Source: Pseudomonadota bacterium (GTDB lineage: Bacteria > Pseudomonadota > Gammaproteobacteria > Burkholderiales > Burkholderiaceae_B). Taken from it: 64,000 nt of DNA. Where the stretch lies: NCBI GenBank assembly GCA_023423975.1, contig JAFAEO010000063.1:62001-126000 (forward strand), in the 5' to 3' direction. This document shows positions 26,533-36,209 of this stretch, piece after piece. Both the position numbers and the translations under genes were made by a program. Every line of letters begins with the position of its first letter. Position 1 is the first letter of the stretch. Under the pieces are notes generated by a model. The model had not been told where the DNA came from and did not search any database. It worked only from the letters and a program-made list of their open reading frames with translations.

Positions 26533-28831
26533 AGCGTTTCGCAAACGTCACATCAGCCGCCCCCTGCTGAGCAAATTCAAAAAGGTGCTGCCTTCCATGT
26601 CAGACACCGAAAGGGATGCGATCGAAGCAGGTACCGTGTGGTGGGATGCACAGTTGTTCAGCGGCAAGCCGGACTGGACCATGTGGCAACAGTTTCCGAA
26701 ACCGACCCTGACTGCAGCCGAGCAGTCATTCCTGGACCATGAAGTAGTTCACGCATGTTCATTGGTCGATGACTGGAAAATCACAACTGAAGATTTTGAC
26801 CTGCCGGCCCAGGCCTGGCATTACATCAAATCCAAGCGCTTCCTGGGCATGATCATCCCCGAGCAATATGGTGGCCTGGGCTTTTCCGCCTTCGCCCACT
26901 CCGAGGTGATGACGCGGCTGTCCACTCGCAACTCGGCGCTGGCAGTATCGGTTATGGTTCCCAATTCGCTGGGGCCCGGCGAATTGCTGGTGCACTATGG
27001 CACTGAAGAACAAAAAAATCACTACCTGCCGCGTCTTGCGCGGGGTGAAGACATTCCTGCCTTTGCACTCACCAGCCCCTGGGCCGGTTCCGATGCAGCA
27101 GCCATTCCCGATAGCGGTGTCGTCTGCATGGGCGAATGGAATGGTCAGCAGGTGCTGGGCATGTCGGTATCGTGGAACAAACGCTACATCACGCTGGCGC
27201 CGGTCTGCACCTTACTGGGCTTGGCATTTCGTCTGTTCGATCCTGACGGCCTGCTCGGGGACAAAAAAGATATTGGCATTACCTGCGCACTGGTGCCGCA
27301 TGATCATCCCGGCGTACAGATCGGGCGTCGTCACTTTCCGTTGAATGCCATGTTCATGAATGGCCCGACCGAAGGTAAAAATGTCTTTATGCCGCTGGAC
27401 TTCATCATTGGCGGCCCGCAAATGGCCGGCCAGGGCTGGCGCATGCTTATGGAATGCCTGGCGGCCGGGCGCTCAATCTCGCTACCCTCTTCCAATGTCG
27501 GCATGTCGCAGATGACCGTTCGCGCCGTTGGCGCTTATTCACGCATACGCAAGCAGTTCAATCTGTCCATCGGCAAATTCGAAGGCATCGAAGAAGTGCT
27601 GGCGCGCATGGGTGCGTACACCTATATGACCAACGCAGTAAGGGTCATGACTGCAGGCGCAGTGGACCTGGGCGAAAAACCTTCAGTGGTTTCGTCCATT
27701 GCCAAATACCATGTAACCGAGCGCGCCCGTGTGGTCGTCAATGACGGCATGGACATCATCGGCGGCAAGGGAATTTGTCTTGGCCCATCGAATTTTCTGG
27801 GCCGTGCCTATCAACAAATCCCGGTCGGCATCACGGTGGAAGGCGCCAACATTCTTACGCGCAGCCTGATTATTTTCGGACAGGGAGCCATTCGCTGCCA
27901 CCCGTACGTTCTCAAGGAAATGGCAGCCGTGCAGGAAACGGATCAGAAAGTCGCGCTAGACAAATTCGACGACGCGCTCTTCGGTCACATCGGCTTTGCC
28001 TGCAAAAATGGCGTGCGCTCGCTGTTGAGCGGTCTGTTCGGCTCGGCTGTGCTGGGCGTGAAGGCTGGCACCGCCCTGGCGATGCGCCCTTATTATGGCC
28101 AGGTCACCCGCCTGTCTTCGGCATTGGCGCTTAGCGCCGATGTTGCCATGCTGGTGTTGGGTGGCAGCCTGAAAAAACGCGAGAAAATTTCCGCACGCCT
28201 GGGCGATGTGCTGTCTCAGTTATACCTGGCCTCGGCCGCCCTGAAGCAATTTGAAGATCACGGCGCGCAAGCCGACGAGGCTGCCTTTGTGCACTGGTCG
28301 GTTCAGGATGCGCTGGAAAAGGCGCAAGCCGCATTGCTCAATGTGTATCGTAATTTCCCAAATCGCTGGATCGGCGCAGCGCTGCGCCTGATCGTCTTTC
28401 CCTGGGGCGGCGTATTCCGCCGACCCAATGATCGGCTTGATCGCGCCATTTGCGAGCAATTGATGCAACCGGGCGCCGCCAGGGATCGTCTGACAGCAAA
28501 TTGCTATATACCCGACAGCGACCAGGACCCGATCGGCGTCATTGAAAAAGCCCTGCTAGCCACCATGCGTGCCGAACCAATAGATGTGAAAATCCGCGAC
28601 GCCGAAAAACGCGGCGTGTTCGACGGACATCCAGCCGGTAACGTGCGCGACATCACTGAACTGGCGCATCAATTGAACCAGATCAGCGACGAAGAATATG
28701 CCTTGTTGCGCGAACGCGACCGACTGCGCGACAAAGTCATCCATGTCGACGATTTCCCGTTTGATCTGGGCCTGGCAAAAATACCGGCCGCATCGGGCTC
28801 GTCAACACCAAACACCACCAAGGAATCCTGA
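26510..28831 (+). CDS. fadE: Acyl-CoA dehydrogenase, FadE type
   Basis: The 773-residue protein is a large FadE-type acyl-CoA dehydrogenase that catalyses the first beta-oxidation step. An N-terminal/middle ACAD domain covers about residues 60-470 and a C-terminal DUF1974-type extension covers about 480-760, as in E. coli FadE (about 814 residues). Visible motifs are MIIPEQYGGLGFSAFAHSEV, FALTSPWAGSDA and the FAD-pocket segment IIGGKGICLGPSNFLGR. It starts with GTG right after a strong AGGAGG inside the end of psrA, which indicates coupling. Electrons should pass via ETF to the ETF-QO encoded at 19-20.7 kb. Confidence 0.92.
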   Translation: MPLSRQIKAFRKRHISRPLLSKFKKVLPSMSDTERDAIEAGTVWWDAQLFSGKPDWTMWQQFPKPTLTAAEQSFLDHEVVHACSLVDDWKITTEDFDLPAQAWHYIKSKRFLGMIIPEQYGGLGFSAFAHSEVMTRLSTRNSALAVSVMVPNSLGPGELLVHYGTEEQKNHYLPRLARGEDIPAFALTSPWAGSDAAAIPDSGVVCMGEWNGQQVLGMSVSWNKRYITLAPVCTLLGLAFRLFDPDGLLGDKKDIGITCALVPHDHPGVQIGRRHFPLNAMFMNGPTEGKNVFMPLDFIIGGPQMAGQGWRMLMECLAAGRSISLPSSNVGMSQMTVRAVGAYSRIRKQFNLSIGKFEGIEEVLARMGAYTYMTNAVRVMTAGAVDLGEKPSVVSSIAKYHVTERARVVVNDGMDIIGGKGICLGPSNFLGRAYQQIPVGITVEGANILTRSLIIFGQGAIRCHPYVLKEMAAVQETDQKVALDKFDDALFGHIGFACKNGVRSLLSGLFGSAVLGVKAGTALAMRPYYGQVTRLSSALALSADVAMLVLGGSLKKREKISARLGDVLSQLYLASAALKQFEDHGAQADEAAFVHWSVQDALEKAQAALLNVYRNFPNRWIGAALRLIVFPWGGVFRRPNDRLDRAICEQLMQPGAARDRLTANCYIPDSDQDPIGVIEKALLATMRAEPIDVKIRDAEKRGVFDGHPAGNVRDITELAHQLNQISDEEYALLRERDRLRDKVIHVDDFPFDLGLAKIPAASGSSTPNTTKES

Positions 28832-28833
28832 CC

Positions 28834-30117
28834 ATGACATTCAAACCCGTTTATGTCGTCGATGGTGCCAGAACGCCCTTTCTGAAGGTGCGAGGCGGTC
28901 CCGGACCCTTTTCTGCAAGCGACCTGGCCGTACAGGCTGCACGCGCCTTGTTGCTGCGCCAGCCCGTCGAGGCAACCGCATTGTCCGAAGTCATTGTAGG
29001 CTGCGCTGCCCCGACGCCCGACGAAACCAATATCGGCCGCGTGGTCGGCCTGCGCGTAGGCACCGGCCATCATGTGCCGGCCTGGACCGTTATGCGCAAC
29101 TGCGCCTCCGGCATGCAGGCACTCGATTCGGCCTGCGCCAATATTCAAACGGGACGCTCCGAGCTGGTGCTCGCTTGCGGCACAGATGCATTATCACGCG
29201 CCCCCTTGCTGTTTTCCGACGCGATGGTCAGTTGGCTGGCCAAATGGAATAGCGCAAAATCCACCGGCCAGAAACTGGGCCTGCTGCGCCAGTTCAGGCT
29301 GAGTAATCTGGCCCCCGTTATCGGGCTGCTCAAAGGCCTGACTGATCCGGTCATCGGCATTTCAATGGGACAGACCGCAGAAAACCTGGCCTGGGAATTT
29401 GGTATCACACGCCGTGAGATGGATGCGTTCAGTGTCCGCAGTCACGAACGCGCCATCGCAGGCCAAAGCCGCCACGCTTTCGCGGAAATTGCCGCCATCA
29501 TCGACGCCAAAGGCAATGCCTATACCGAAGACGACGGCATCCGCCGCGACTCCACGATAGACAAACTGGGTACACTCAAACCGGTATTTGACAAACCCAG
29601 CGGCAACGTCACGGCAGGCAACAGTTCGCAGGTAACCGATGGCGCCGCCGCACTACTGCTGGCTTCTGAAGAAGCGGTCAGTAAATGGAACCTGCAGCCG
29701 CTGGGCCGTATCGTAGATGCCCAGTGGGCTGCACTTGATCCGGCACAAATGGGGCTGGGTCCAGTGCACGCCAGTGTCCCTATCCTGCAACGCCATGGCC
29801 TTGGTCTGAACGACCTGGATCTATGGGAAATCAACGAAGCCTTTGCTGCGCAGGTGCTTGGCTGCGTCCGCGCCTTTGAAAGCGAAAAATACTGCCAGAC
29901 CCATTTTGGCGTGCCGGCGTTGGGTTCACTGGACCAGGACAAATTGAATGTAGATGGCGGGGCCATTGCATTGGGGCATCCGGTTGGCGCCTCTGGCGCA
30001 CGCATCGTGTTGCATCTGCTACAGGCGCTGCGTGCGCGCAATCTCAAGCGCGGCATGGCGTCCATTTGCATCGGTGGCGGCCAGGGTGGCGCCATGCTTG
30101 TCGAAACCATGCAGTAA
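28834..30117 (+). CDS. fadI: 3-ketoacyl-CoA thiolase, FadI/FadA type
   Basis: The 427-residue thiolase cleaves 3-ketoacyl-CoA with CoA to release acetyl-CoA. The nucleophilic Cys is in RNCASGMQALDSA (around residue 90), with the His of GGAIALGHPVGASGAR and the second Cys of CIGGGQGGAML near the C-terminus. The length and the GHHVPAWTVMRNCASGMQ context resemble FadI more than FadA. It lies two bases after fadE and nine bases before the multienzyme gene. Confidence 0.9.
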   Translation: MTFKPVYVVDGARTPFLKVRGGPGPFSASDLAVQAARALLLRQPVEATALSEVIVGCAAPTPDETNIGRVVGLRVGTGHHVPAWTVMRNCASGMQALDSACANIQTGRSELVLACGTDALSRAPLLFSDAMVSWLAKWNSAKSTGQKLGLLRQFRLSNLAPVIGLLKGLTDPVIGISMGQTAENLAWEFGITRREMDAFSVRSHERAIAGQSRHAFAEIAAIIDAKGNAYTEDDGIRRDSTIDKLGTLKPVFDKPSGNVTAGNSSQVTDGAAALLLASEEAVSKWNLQPLGRIVDAQWAALDPAQMGLGPVHASVPILQRHGLGLNDLDLWEINEAFAAQVLGCVRAFESEKYCQTHFGVPALGSLDQDKLNVDGGAIALGHPVGASGARIVLHLLQALRARNLKRGMASICIGGGQGGAMLVETMQ

Positions 30118-30126
30118 GGATCAATC

Positions 30127-32052
30127 ATGACAACTGTGAAAACATACCAGAACTGGACCCTGCACAACGATGCGCAGAACATCGCATGGCTGACTATCGA
30201 CTGCCCGGACCGCAGCATGAATGCGCTGGCCAGCGACGTCATGGAAGAACTGGCCGACATCATCGACAGCCTGGAATCGGCACCGCCCCAGGCCCTCGTC
30301 ATCCGCTCGGGCAAACGCAATGGCTTCATTGCAGGCGCCGACGTCAAGGAGTTTCAAAACGTCGACAACGTAGACAATGGTCGCAAGCTGATTGAACGTG
30401 GCTGGCATTTATTCAACCGTATTGAAAAACTGTCCTTTCCTACGCTGACACTCATGCACGGCCCCTGCCTGGGTGGTGGGCTGGAGCTGGCGCTGGCCTG
30501 CCGTTATCGCATCGCGGTCGACTCGCCCAAGCCGGTGATCGGGCTGCCTGAAGTCAAATTGGGCATCTTCCCCGCCTGGGGCGGGCTGATGCGACTCCCC
30601 CGCCTGATCGGTCCACAAAGCGCCCTGAACATGATGCTGACCGGCCGCACGCTGGATGGCCGCAAGGCCAGGACTGCCGGGCTGGTAGATTTGCTGGTGG
30701 CGCCCAGGGTCGCAGAGAAATCAGCGATCGATCTGGTCACGTCGGGCAAACCGGCGCGTCAGGCCCGCGGCCTGGCCGGATTGCTCAATCGTGCGCCGTT
30801 CAAGTCGCTGGTCGCCGCCCAGGCACGCAAAAGCGTCAAGCAAAAAGATCCTTATGGTCACTACCCTGCTACGCTGACCATGCTTCAGTTGTGGGAAAAA
30901 CATGATGGCGACCCTTTAGCCGATCCACAGGCACTGACCCGGTTGCTGCAATCGGATGTCACCCGCAACCTGATCCGCGTCTTTCACTTGCAAGAGCGGC
31001 TCAAGGCTTTCGGTAAAAAAGACAATGCCAAGCCCGTCAACCATGTTCATGTGATCGGGGCCGGCGTGATGGGCGGTGGGATCGCTGCCTGGTGCGCGCT
31101 ACAGGGCATCAAAACCACCTTGCAGGATACCGACGCCCAGCGCATTGCCGGCGCGTTCAAAAACGCCGTCTCCACTTATGCCCGCAAGGATCGGTATACC
31201 GCACAGGCGGCCCGTGATCGCCTGATTCCGGACCAGGAAGGCCATGGTATTGCGGCGGCTGATCTGGTGATTGAGGCGATCAGCGAAAACCCGCAAGCCA
31301 AGCAATCGCTCTACCAGCAGATCGAACCGAAAATGAAAGACGGGGCCATTTTAGCCACAAATACATCCAGCCTTTCCATTGCGCAATTACGCAGCGTACT
31401 GGTTCACCCCGAACGTTTTGTCGGTATCCATTTTTTCAATCCGGTGTCACGCATGCCTCTTGTAGAAGTGGTGCACGCCGATGGTATCGCCCAGGAAACA
31501 CTGGACACTGCCACCGCCTTTGTAGGCAAAATCGGCAAACTGCCGCTGCCGGTTCAGGACACGCCGGGCTTTCTGGTCAACGCCGTACTTGCCCCATACA
31601 TGCTGCAAGCCATGCGTTGCATTGACGAAGGTATCGACCCCGAAGTCATCGACACCGCCATGCTTGAGTTCGGCATGCCAATGGGGCCGATCGCGCTGGC
31701 TGATACGGTTGGTCTGGATATTGCCATGGCCGCAGGCAAGCAATTGTCCGAAGGCCAGGAACCGCCACGCTGCCTGCAAGAGAAGATTGCCCAAGGCAAG
31801 CTGGGCGTCAAAAGCGGCGAAGGCTTTTACGTATGGAAAGACCGCAAGCATGACCAGCGCAGCAACAAAGCCATTCCACAAGGCCTGGCGCAGCGCCTGA
31901 TCAAGCCGCTGATCGAGCAGACCGAAAAACAACTTGCGCACAACATTGTGCAGGATGCAGATCTTGCCGATGCAGGCGTGATATTCGGAACCGGGTTCGC
32001 CCCTTTTACAGGAGGACCCATTCATTACAAACGAAGTAAAGGAGGACTATGA
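30127..32052 (+). CDS. fadJ: Enoyl-CoA hydratase / 3-hydroxyacyl-CoA dehydrogenase (FadB/FadJ type)
   Basis: The 641-residue protein fuses an N-terminal crotonase domain (residues 10-190) to a 3-hydroxyacyl-CoA dehydrogenase. Hydratase glutamates lie in GGGLELALACRYRI and GLPEVKLGIF. The NAD-binding motif VIGAGVMGGGIAAW begins near residue 304 and the catalytic His is in VGIHFFNPVSRMPL. It is 70-90 residues shorter than E. coli FadB/FadJ, mostly because the last domain ends soon after GTGFAPFTGGPIHY. It should form an alpha2beta2 complex with the thiolase encoded just upstream. Confidence 0.92.
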   Translation: MTTVKTYQNWTLHNDAQNIAWLTIDCPDRSMNALASDVMEELADIIDSLESAPPQALVIRSGKRNGFIAGADVKEFQNVDNVDNGRKLIERGWHLFNRIEKLSFPTLTLMHGPCLGGGLELALACRYRIAVDSPKPVIGLPEVKLGIFPAWGGLMRLPRLIGPQSALNMMLTGRTLDGRKARTAGLVDLLVAPRVAEKSAIDLVTSGKPARQARGLAGLLNRAPFKSLVAAQARKSVKQKDPYGHYPATLTMLQLWEKHDGDPLADPQALTRLLQSDVTRNLIRVFHLQERLKAFGKKDNAKPVNHVHVIGAGVMGGGIAAWCALQGIKTTLQDTDAQRIAGAFKNAVSTYARKDRYTAQAARDRLIPDQEGHGIAAADLVIEAISENPQAKQSLYQQIEPKMKDGAILATNTSSLSIAQLRSVLVHPERFVGIHFFNPVSRMPLVEVVHADGIAQETLDTATAFVGKIGKLPLPVQDTPGFLVNAVLAPYMLQAMRCIDEGIDPEVIDTAMLEFGMPMGPIALADTVGLDIAMAAGKQLSEGQEPPRCLQEKIAQGKLGVKSGEGFYVWKDRKHDQRSNKAIPQGLAQRLIKPLIEQTEKQLAHNIVQDADLADAGVIFGTGFAPFTGGPIHYKRSKGGL

Positions 32053-32176
32053 CAACACGCAGCGGGGCAATAAGAATCACCCCTTTATATTACAAATGTG
32101 ATAAGACTTGACAGCCTGGGGCAACACCATTGGCTATTAAACAAGCAATCACCGGTTTTACACTTAGGATGGACGT

Positions 32177-33646
32177 ATGAAGAGACATACACATAAACTC
32201 CAGCGGACGCTTCTGAGCGCAACATTGCTCGGACTGGGAATATCAAACGTCACAGCGGTGCATGCCGCTGGCTTCGGTTTGCAGGAACAGAATGCCAGCG
32301 GACTGGGCGTAGCCTACGCGGGCAGTGGTGCCGTGGCAGAAAACGCTTCCACCATTTACTACAACCCGGCCGGCATGACCAACCTGCCCGGCCTGAATAT
32401 ATCAGTAGGTGGCAACTACATTATCCCGTCGTTCAAGTTCAGCAATGATCGCAGCTCGCTGCCTGCGGCCTTTGGCACAGCCAACGCCCGGTTCTCCGGT
32501 GCACAGCTGGGCGACGAAGGCGATAACGCAGGCGGTGGTGCTTTTGTACCCAATGCCTATGTCTCATGGCAGGTCTCAGACCGTTTGTTCGCCGGCCTGG
32601 GCATCGGCGCACCCTTCGGCCTTGCTACCGATTATGGTGATGGCTTCATGGGCCGCTATCATTCGAAAAAGTTTGACATCGAAACCATCAACTTCAACCC
32701 GTCACTGGCCTACAAGCTGAACAATAACTGGTCGATTGGTGCAGGGATCAATATTCAGCGCATCAAGGCTGAATATGAGAAAAGCACCGTGGTTGACATG
32801 CGCAGCCAGGTAGCCGGCGCAGTAACGCAAAAATACATCGCTGCCGGCGTTCCAGCCCAACAGGCTGCAGCCATGGGCAAGGCGGTTGGCGATCAGTACG
32901 GTCCCATCCTGGATGGCGAGGCCAAGGTAAAAATGAAGGATACGGCCCTGGGATGGAATATCGGCGTCATGTTCCACCCCAGCGAGGACACGCGCATCGG
33001 CCTGTCCTACCGGTCCCGTATCAAGTACAAAGCCACGGGCGATACCGATGTGGATATTCATCGCCCTTCGGCCGCCATGATTGGCGCCATGCCCGCGCAA
33101 TTGCAGGAAATTTACAGCCTCGTACCGGGATCGCTGACCTCTTCATCCAGCGCCAGCGTGACGCTTCCCGATACAGCACTGCTTAGCGTTTACCAGCGCA
33201 TCAGCCCGCGCTGGGAACTGCTGGGTGATATTCAGTGGACCGGCTGGAGCAGCCTGCCGAAGTTGACCATCAACAGCGACACCCTGCCCGATGCCGGCCT
33301 GGATCTGAGGTTCAAGGACTCCTGGCGCATCGCAGTGGGCGCCATGTATCAGGTGGCGCCACAATGGAAGCTGAAGGCCGGCGTTGCCTGGGACCAGTCA
33401 CCGGTGCGCTCTGCGGAGCACCGCCCGGCCTCGTTGCCGGACAATGATCGCTATTGGTTCTCGGTGGGTGCGCAATATAAGCCTTCTGAAAATACCGCAA
33501 TCGATGTCGGCTACAGCTATATGTACCTGAAAAAATCACATGTAGACAATACCAACGACGGCAACCTTGCGCAATACGGTCGCCTGAGCGGCAGCTACAA
33601 GTCTCATGGCCATATTTTCGGCCTGCAGGTCTCGCACCGCTTCTGA
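32177..33646 (+). CDS. fadL: FadL/OmpP1/TodX outer-membrane fatty-acid channel
   Basis: The 489-residue protein has a signal peptide (LLSATLLGLGISNVTAVHA, cut before AGFGLQEQ) and the FadL-type N-terminal hatch motif ending ASTIYYNPAGMTNLPG. The rest is an alternating beta-barrel pattern ending in the terminal aromatic HIFGLQVSHRF, the outer-membrane insertion signal. Members pass long-chain fatty acids or hydrophobic aromatics across the outer membrane. It follows the beta-oxidation genes after a 124-base gap, so it may have its own promoter. Confidence 0.92.
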   Translation: MKRHTHKLQRTLLSATLLGLGISNVTAVHAAGFGLQEQNASGLGVAYAGSGAVAENASTIYYNPAGMTNLPGLNISVGGNYIIPSFKFSNDRSSLPAAFGTANARFSGAQLGDEGDNAGGGAFVPNAYVSWQVSDRLFAGLGIGAPFGLATDYGDGFMGRYHSKKFDIETINFNPSLAYKLNNNWSIGAGINIQRIKAEYEKSTVVDMRSQVAGAVTQKYIAAGVPAQQAAAMGKAVGDQYGPILDGEAKVKMKDTALGWNIGVMFHPSEDTRIGLSYRSRIKYKATGDTDVDIHRPSAAMIGAMPAQLQEIYSLVPGSLTSSSSASVTLPDTALLSVYQRISPRWELLGDIQWTGWSSLPKLTINSDTLPDAGLDLRFKDSWRIAVGAMYQVAPQWKLKAGVAWDQSPVRSAEHRPASLPDNDRYWFSVGAQYKPSENTAIDVGYSYMYLKKSHVDNTNDGNLAQYGRLSGSYKSHGHIFGLQVSHRF

Positions 33647-33676
33647 CAAGGCACCGGCTATACCGTTAGCAGGATG

Positions 33677-33717
33677 CACCGTGCATGGCTCGGGTTCACT
33701 CCGAACCGTGCATGGTG
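33677..33717. repeat. Imperfect hairpin / repeated CCGTGCATGG after fadL
   Basis: CACCGTGCATGG at 33677-33688 and CCGTGCATGGTG at 33706-33717 pair along all twelve positions (two G-U), with an inner CGG/CCG continuation. The same core also reads as a direct repeat. No U-tract follows, so it may be an mRNA stability element between fadL and the CHI-like gene. Confidence 0.6.
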
Positions 33718-33755
33718 GCCTGCGCCACAATAAGAATTTTATTCGGAGACAAACA

Positions 33756-34334
33756 ATGAAATTCAAGGCATCTTTTCTGGCTACCGTGCTTGTCATTCTG
33801 TCCACTCTGGTCCTGGATGCCGGCGCCCGGACCGTGAGCGGGCACTCCGTGCCCGACACGCTGCAGGTCGGCAATACGCAACTGGTCCTCAACGGCGCCG
33901 GTATTCGCAAGAAAGTGGTATTCGACGTATATCTGGCGGCGTTGTACACTGGTAAAAAAACTGATCAGGCGCAAGCGCTGATCAGCAGTACGGCACCGCG
34001 CGCCATGCGGCTGGTTCTGTTGCGCGACATCGACAGCACCGATCTGGCCGATGCATTAAATGAAGGATTGCGGGACAATACCAATACGAGCCAGTGGCAA
34101 GCAATACAGTCGTCTGCCAAAAAATTCGCCGGGCTGCTGCTCAAACAGAAAAGCCTTAAACGAGGCAGTGTGATCGACCTCATTTTTACCGGTTCGCAGG
34201 TGTCGGTCCTGGCGCTGGGGGGCCAGCAAGGCGCGGTCGATGACGCGGGCTTTGCACAGGCACTGCTTGCAGTATGGCTGGGCAAAGACCCCGCCCAGTC
34301 GTCGCTGAAACAGGCGTTGCTCGGTGCGGGTTGA
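33756..34334 (+). CDS. Secreted chalcone-isomerase-fold protein
   Basis: The 192-residue protein has a signal peptide (residues 1-24, cut near DAGARTVSG) and matches bacterial chalcone-isomerase-like proteins: VQVGNTQLVLNGAGIRKK-type opening, VVFDVYLAALYTGKK, then RAMRLVLLRDIDSTDLADAL. The ATG at 33756 follows CGGAGA. CHI-fold proteins of plants include fatty-acid-binding members without isomerase activity. Lying between the outer-membrane fatty-acid channel and the acyl-CoA ligase, this one may bind fatty acids in the periplasm. That role is inference; no flavonoid genes are nearby. Confidence 0.8.
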   Translation: MKFKASFLATVLVILSTLVLDAGARTVSGHSVPDTLQVGNTQLVLNGAGIRKKVVFDVYLAALYTGKKTDQAQALISSTAPRAMRLVLLRDIDSTDLADALNEGLRDNTNTSQWQAIQSSAKKFAGLLLKQKSLKRGSVIDLIFTGSQVSVLALGGQQGAVDDAGFAQALLAVWLGKDPAQSSLKQALLGAG

Positions 34335-34383
34335 CGCTGTCGTCCGGCGTTAGTTTATGGTCCTTTTACTCCCAGGATAAAAC

Positions 34384-36060
34384 ATGGAAAAAATCTGGCT
34401 AAAAAACTATCCAACAGGCGTTCCTGCAGAAATAAATATAAATGACTATGCTTCGCTGGCGGAACTGTTCAATGAAAGCTGCGAACGCCATGCCAGCGCT
34501 ACCGCGTACATTTCCATGGGACAGTCTCTGAGCTATGCGCAATTGCATGAGGCAGCCCGCCACTTTGCCGCCTGGCTGCAGGAACAAGGCGCCACGCGAG
34601 GCACACGCGTCGCCCTCATGATGCCCAATATCCTGCAATATCCGGTCGCGCTGTTTGGCACACTGCTGGCCGGATGCACGGTGGTTAACTGCAACCCGCT
34701 ATATACGGCCCGGGAATTGGAACATCAACTCAAAGATGCCCAGGCCGAGTTTGTCGTTGTTGTAGAGAATTTTGCTCATACGCTTGAAGTAGCCAGACCG
34801 GCGCTGCCAGATCTGAAACATGTGGTGGTAACGACGCTGGGCGATATGCTGGGCACGATCAAGGGTCTGCTACTGAATCTGATCGTACGGCATGTGAAGA
34901 AGATGGTGCCTGCCTGGTCTCTGCCCGGCCACATTCGCTTTGCCGATATCATGAAGCGCACCAACATCAACGACTTCAGGCCGGTCAGCCTGGATCATTC
35001 AGACATGGCGTTCCTGCAATATACCGGCGGCACAACCGGCGTGGCCAAAGGTGCGGTGCTGAGCCACGGCAACCTGGTGGCCAATCTGTGTCAGGCATAC
35101 GCTTGGGTCAAACCCTATGCAAAGGGCAATAACAAGGACTTTGTGGTCACTGCCCTGCCGCTCTACCATATCTTCGCACTCACCGCCAATTGCCTTACTT
35201 TCATTCGCCTGGGCGCAACCAATCTGCTGATTCTGAACCCGCGCGATATTCCCGGCTTTATCAAAGAATTGCGCAAATATCCGTTTACCGCGTTCACCGG
35301 CGTTAACACACTATTTAATGCATTGCTAAATAACGCCGATTTCAAATCGGTGTCTTTTGAACACCTGAAGCTCACGCTCGGCGGCGGCATGGCCGTACAG
35401 CGCCCTGTAGCTGAACGCTGGAAACAGGTGACGGGCAGACCGCTGACACAGGCCTATGGCCTGACCGAGACGTCACCCGCGGTCACCATCAATCCATTGG
35501 ATCTGAAAGAATTCAATGGCTCGATCGGCCTGCCGGTTCCGTCTACCGAGATTTCGATTCGCGATGACCAGGGCAAGGAACTGGCCATCAACGAAACCGG
35601 CGAACTGTGCGTCAAGGGTCCCCAGGTTATGCGGCAATACTGGAACAAGGAGGCCGAAACCCAGAAGGCCTTTGAACCTGATGGCTTTTTGCGCACCGGC
35701 GACATGGGGTACATCAACGAGGACGGCTATATCTTCCTGGTTGATCGCAAAAAAGAACTGATCATCGTCTCAGGATTCAATGTATATCCGTCTGAAATCG
35801 AGGAGGTGGTCGCCTCTCACCCCGGAGTCAGTGAGGTCGCCGCCATCGGTGCTGAAAATGGCGCATCAGGCGAAGTGGTCAAGATCGTAGTGGTCCGCAA
35901 GGATGCCACGCTTACCGAAAAAGCACTGATCGATTTTTGCAGAAGCGAGCTGACCGGCTATAAAGTGCCCAAGATTGTCGAGTTCCGTGATGAACTGCCC
36001 AAGTCTGCAGTGGGTAAGATTCTCAAGCGCGAGTTAAAGCCGGCGCCCGAAAAGAACTGA
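34384..36060 (+). CDS. fadD: Long-chain fatty-acid-CoA ligase
   Basis: The 558-residue AMP-forming acyl-CoA synthetase activates incoming fatty acids for beta-oxidation at the inner membrane. Adenylation motifs YTGGTTGVAKGAVLSHGNLV (around residues 213-232), QAYGLTETSPAV and the DGFLRTGDMGYINEDGY fatty-acyl signature are intact, and the C-terminal lysine lies in KSAVGKILKREL. It follows the CHI-like gene after 49 bases and closes the fatty-acid run, completing the uptake-coupled activation step. Confidence 0.93.
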   Translation: MEKIWLKNYPTGVPAEININDYASLAELFNESCERHASATAYISMGQSLSYAQLHEAARHFAAWLQEQGATRGTRVALMMPNILQYPVALFGTLLAGCTVVNCNPLYTARELEHQLKDAQAEFVVVVENFAHTLEVARPALPDLKHVVVTTLGDMLGTIKGLLLNLIVRHVKKMVPAWSLPGHIRFADIMKRTNINDFRPVSLDHSDMAFLQYTGGTTGVAKGAVLSHGNLVANLCQAYAWVKPYAKGNNKDFVVTALPLYHIFALTANCLTFIRLGATNLLILNPRDIPGFIKELRKYPFTAFTGVNTLFNALLNNADFKSVSFEHLKLTLGGGMAVQRPVAERWKQVTGRPLTQAYGLTETSPAVTINPLDLKEFNGSIGLPVPSTEISIRDDQGKELAINETGELCVKGPQVMRQYWNKEAETQKAFEPDGFLRTGDMGYINEDGYIFLVDRKKELIIVSGFNVYPSEIEEVVASHPGVSEVAAIGAENGASGEVVKIVVVRKDATLTEKALIDFCRSELTGYKVPKIVEFRDELPKSAVGKILKRELKPAPEKN

Positions 36061-36209
36061 AGTCAGGGACTGAGAATAAAGAAGATGTGCTTTCGAGGAA
36101 GAACTGAAAAGCACAAAGGCGCGCCTTCGAGGGAGGATTGAAAAAAGGCCCGATGCCCCCTCGCCTGCATAATGCATAAAAAAACACCCCTGGAGAGATG
36201 ATAAAAAAA

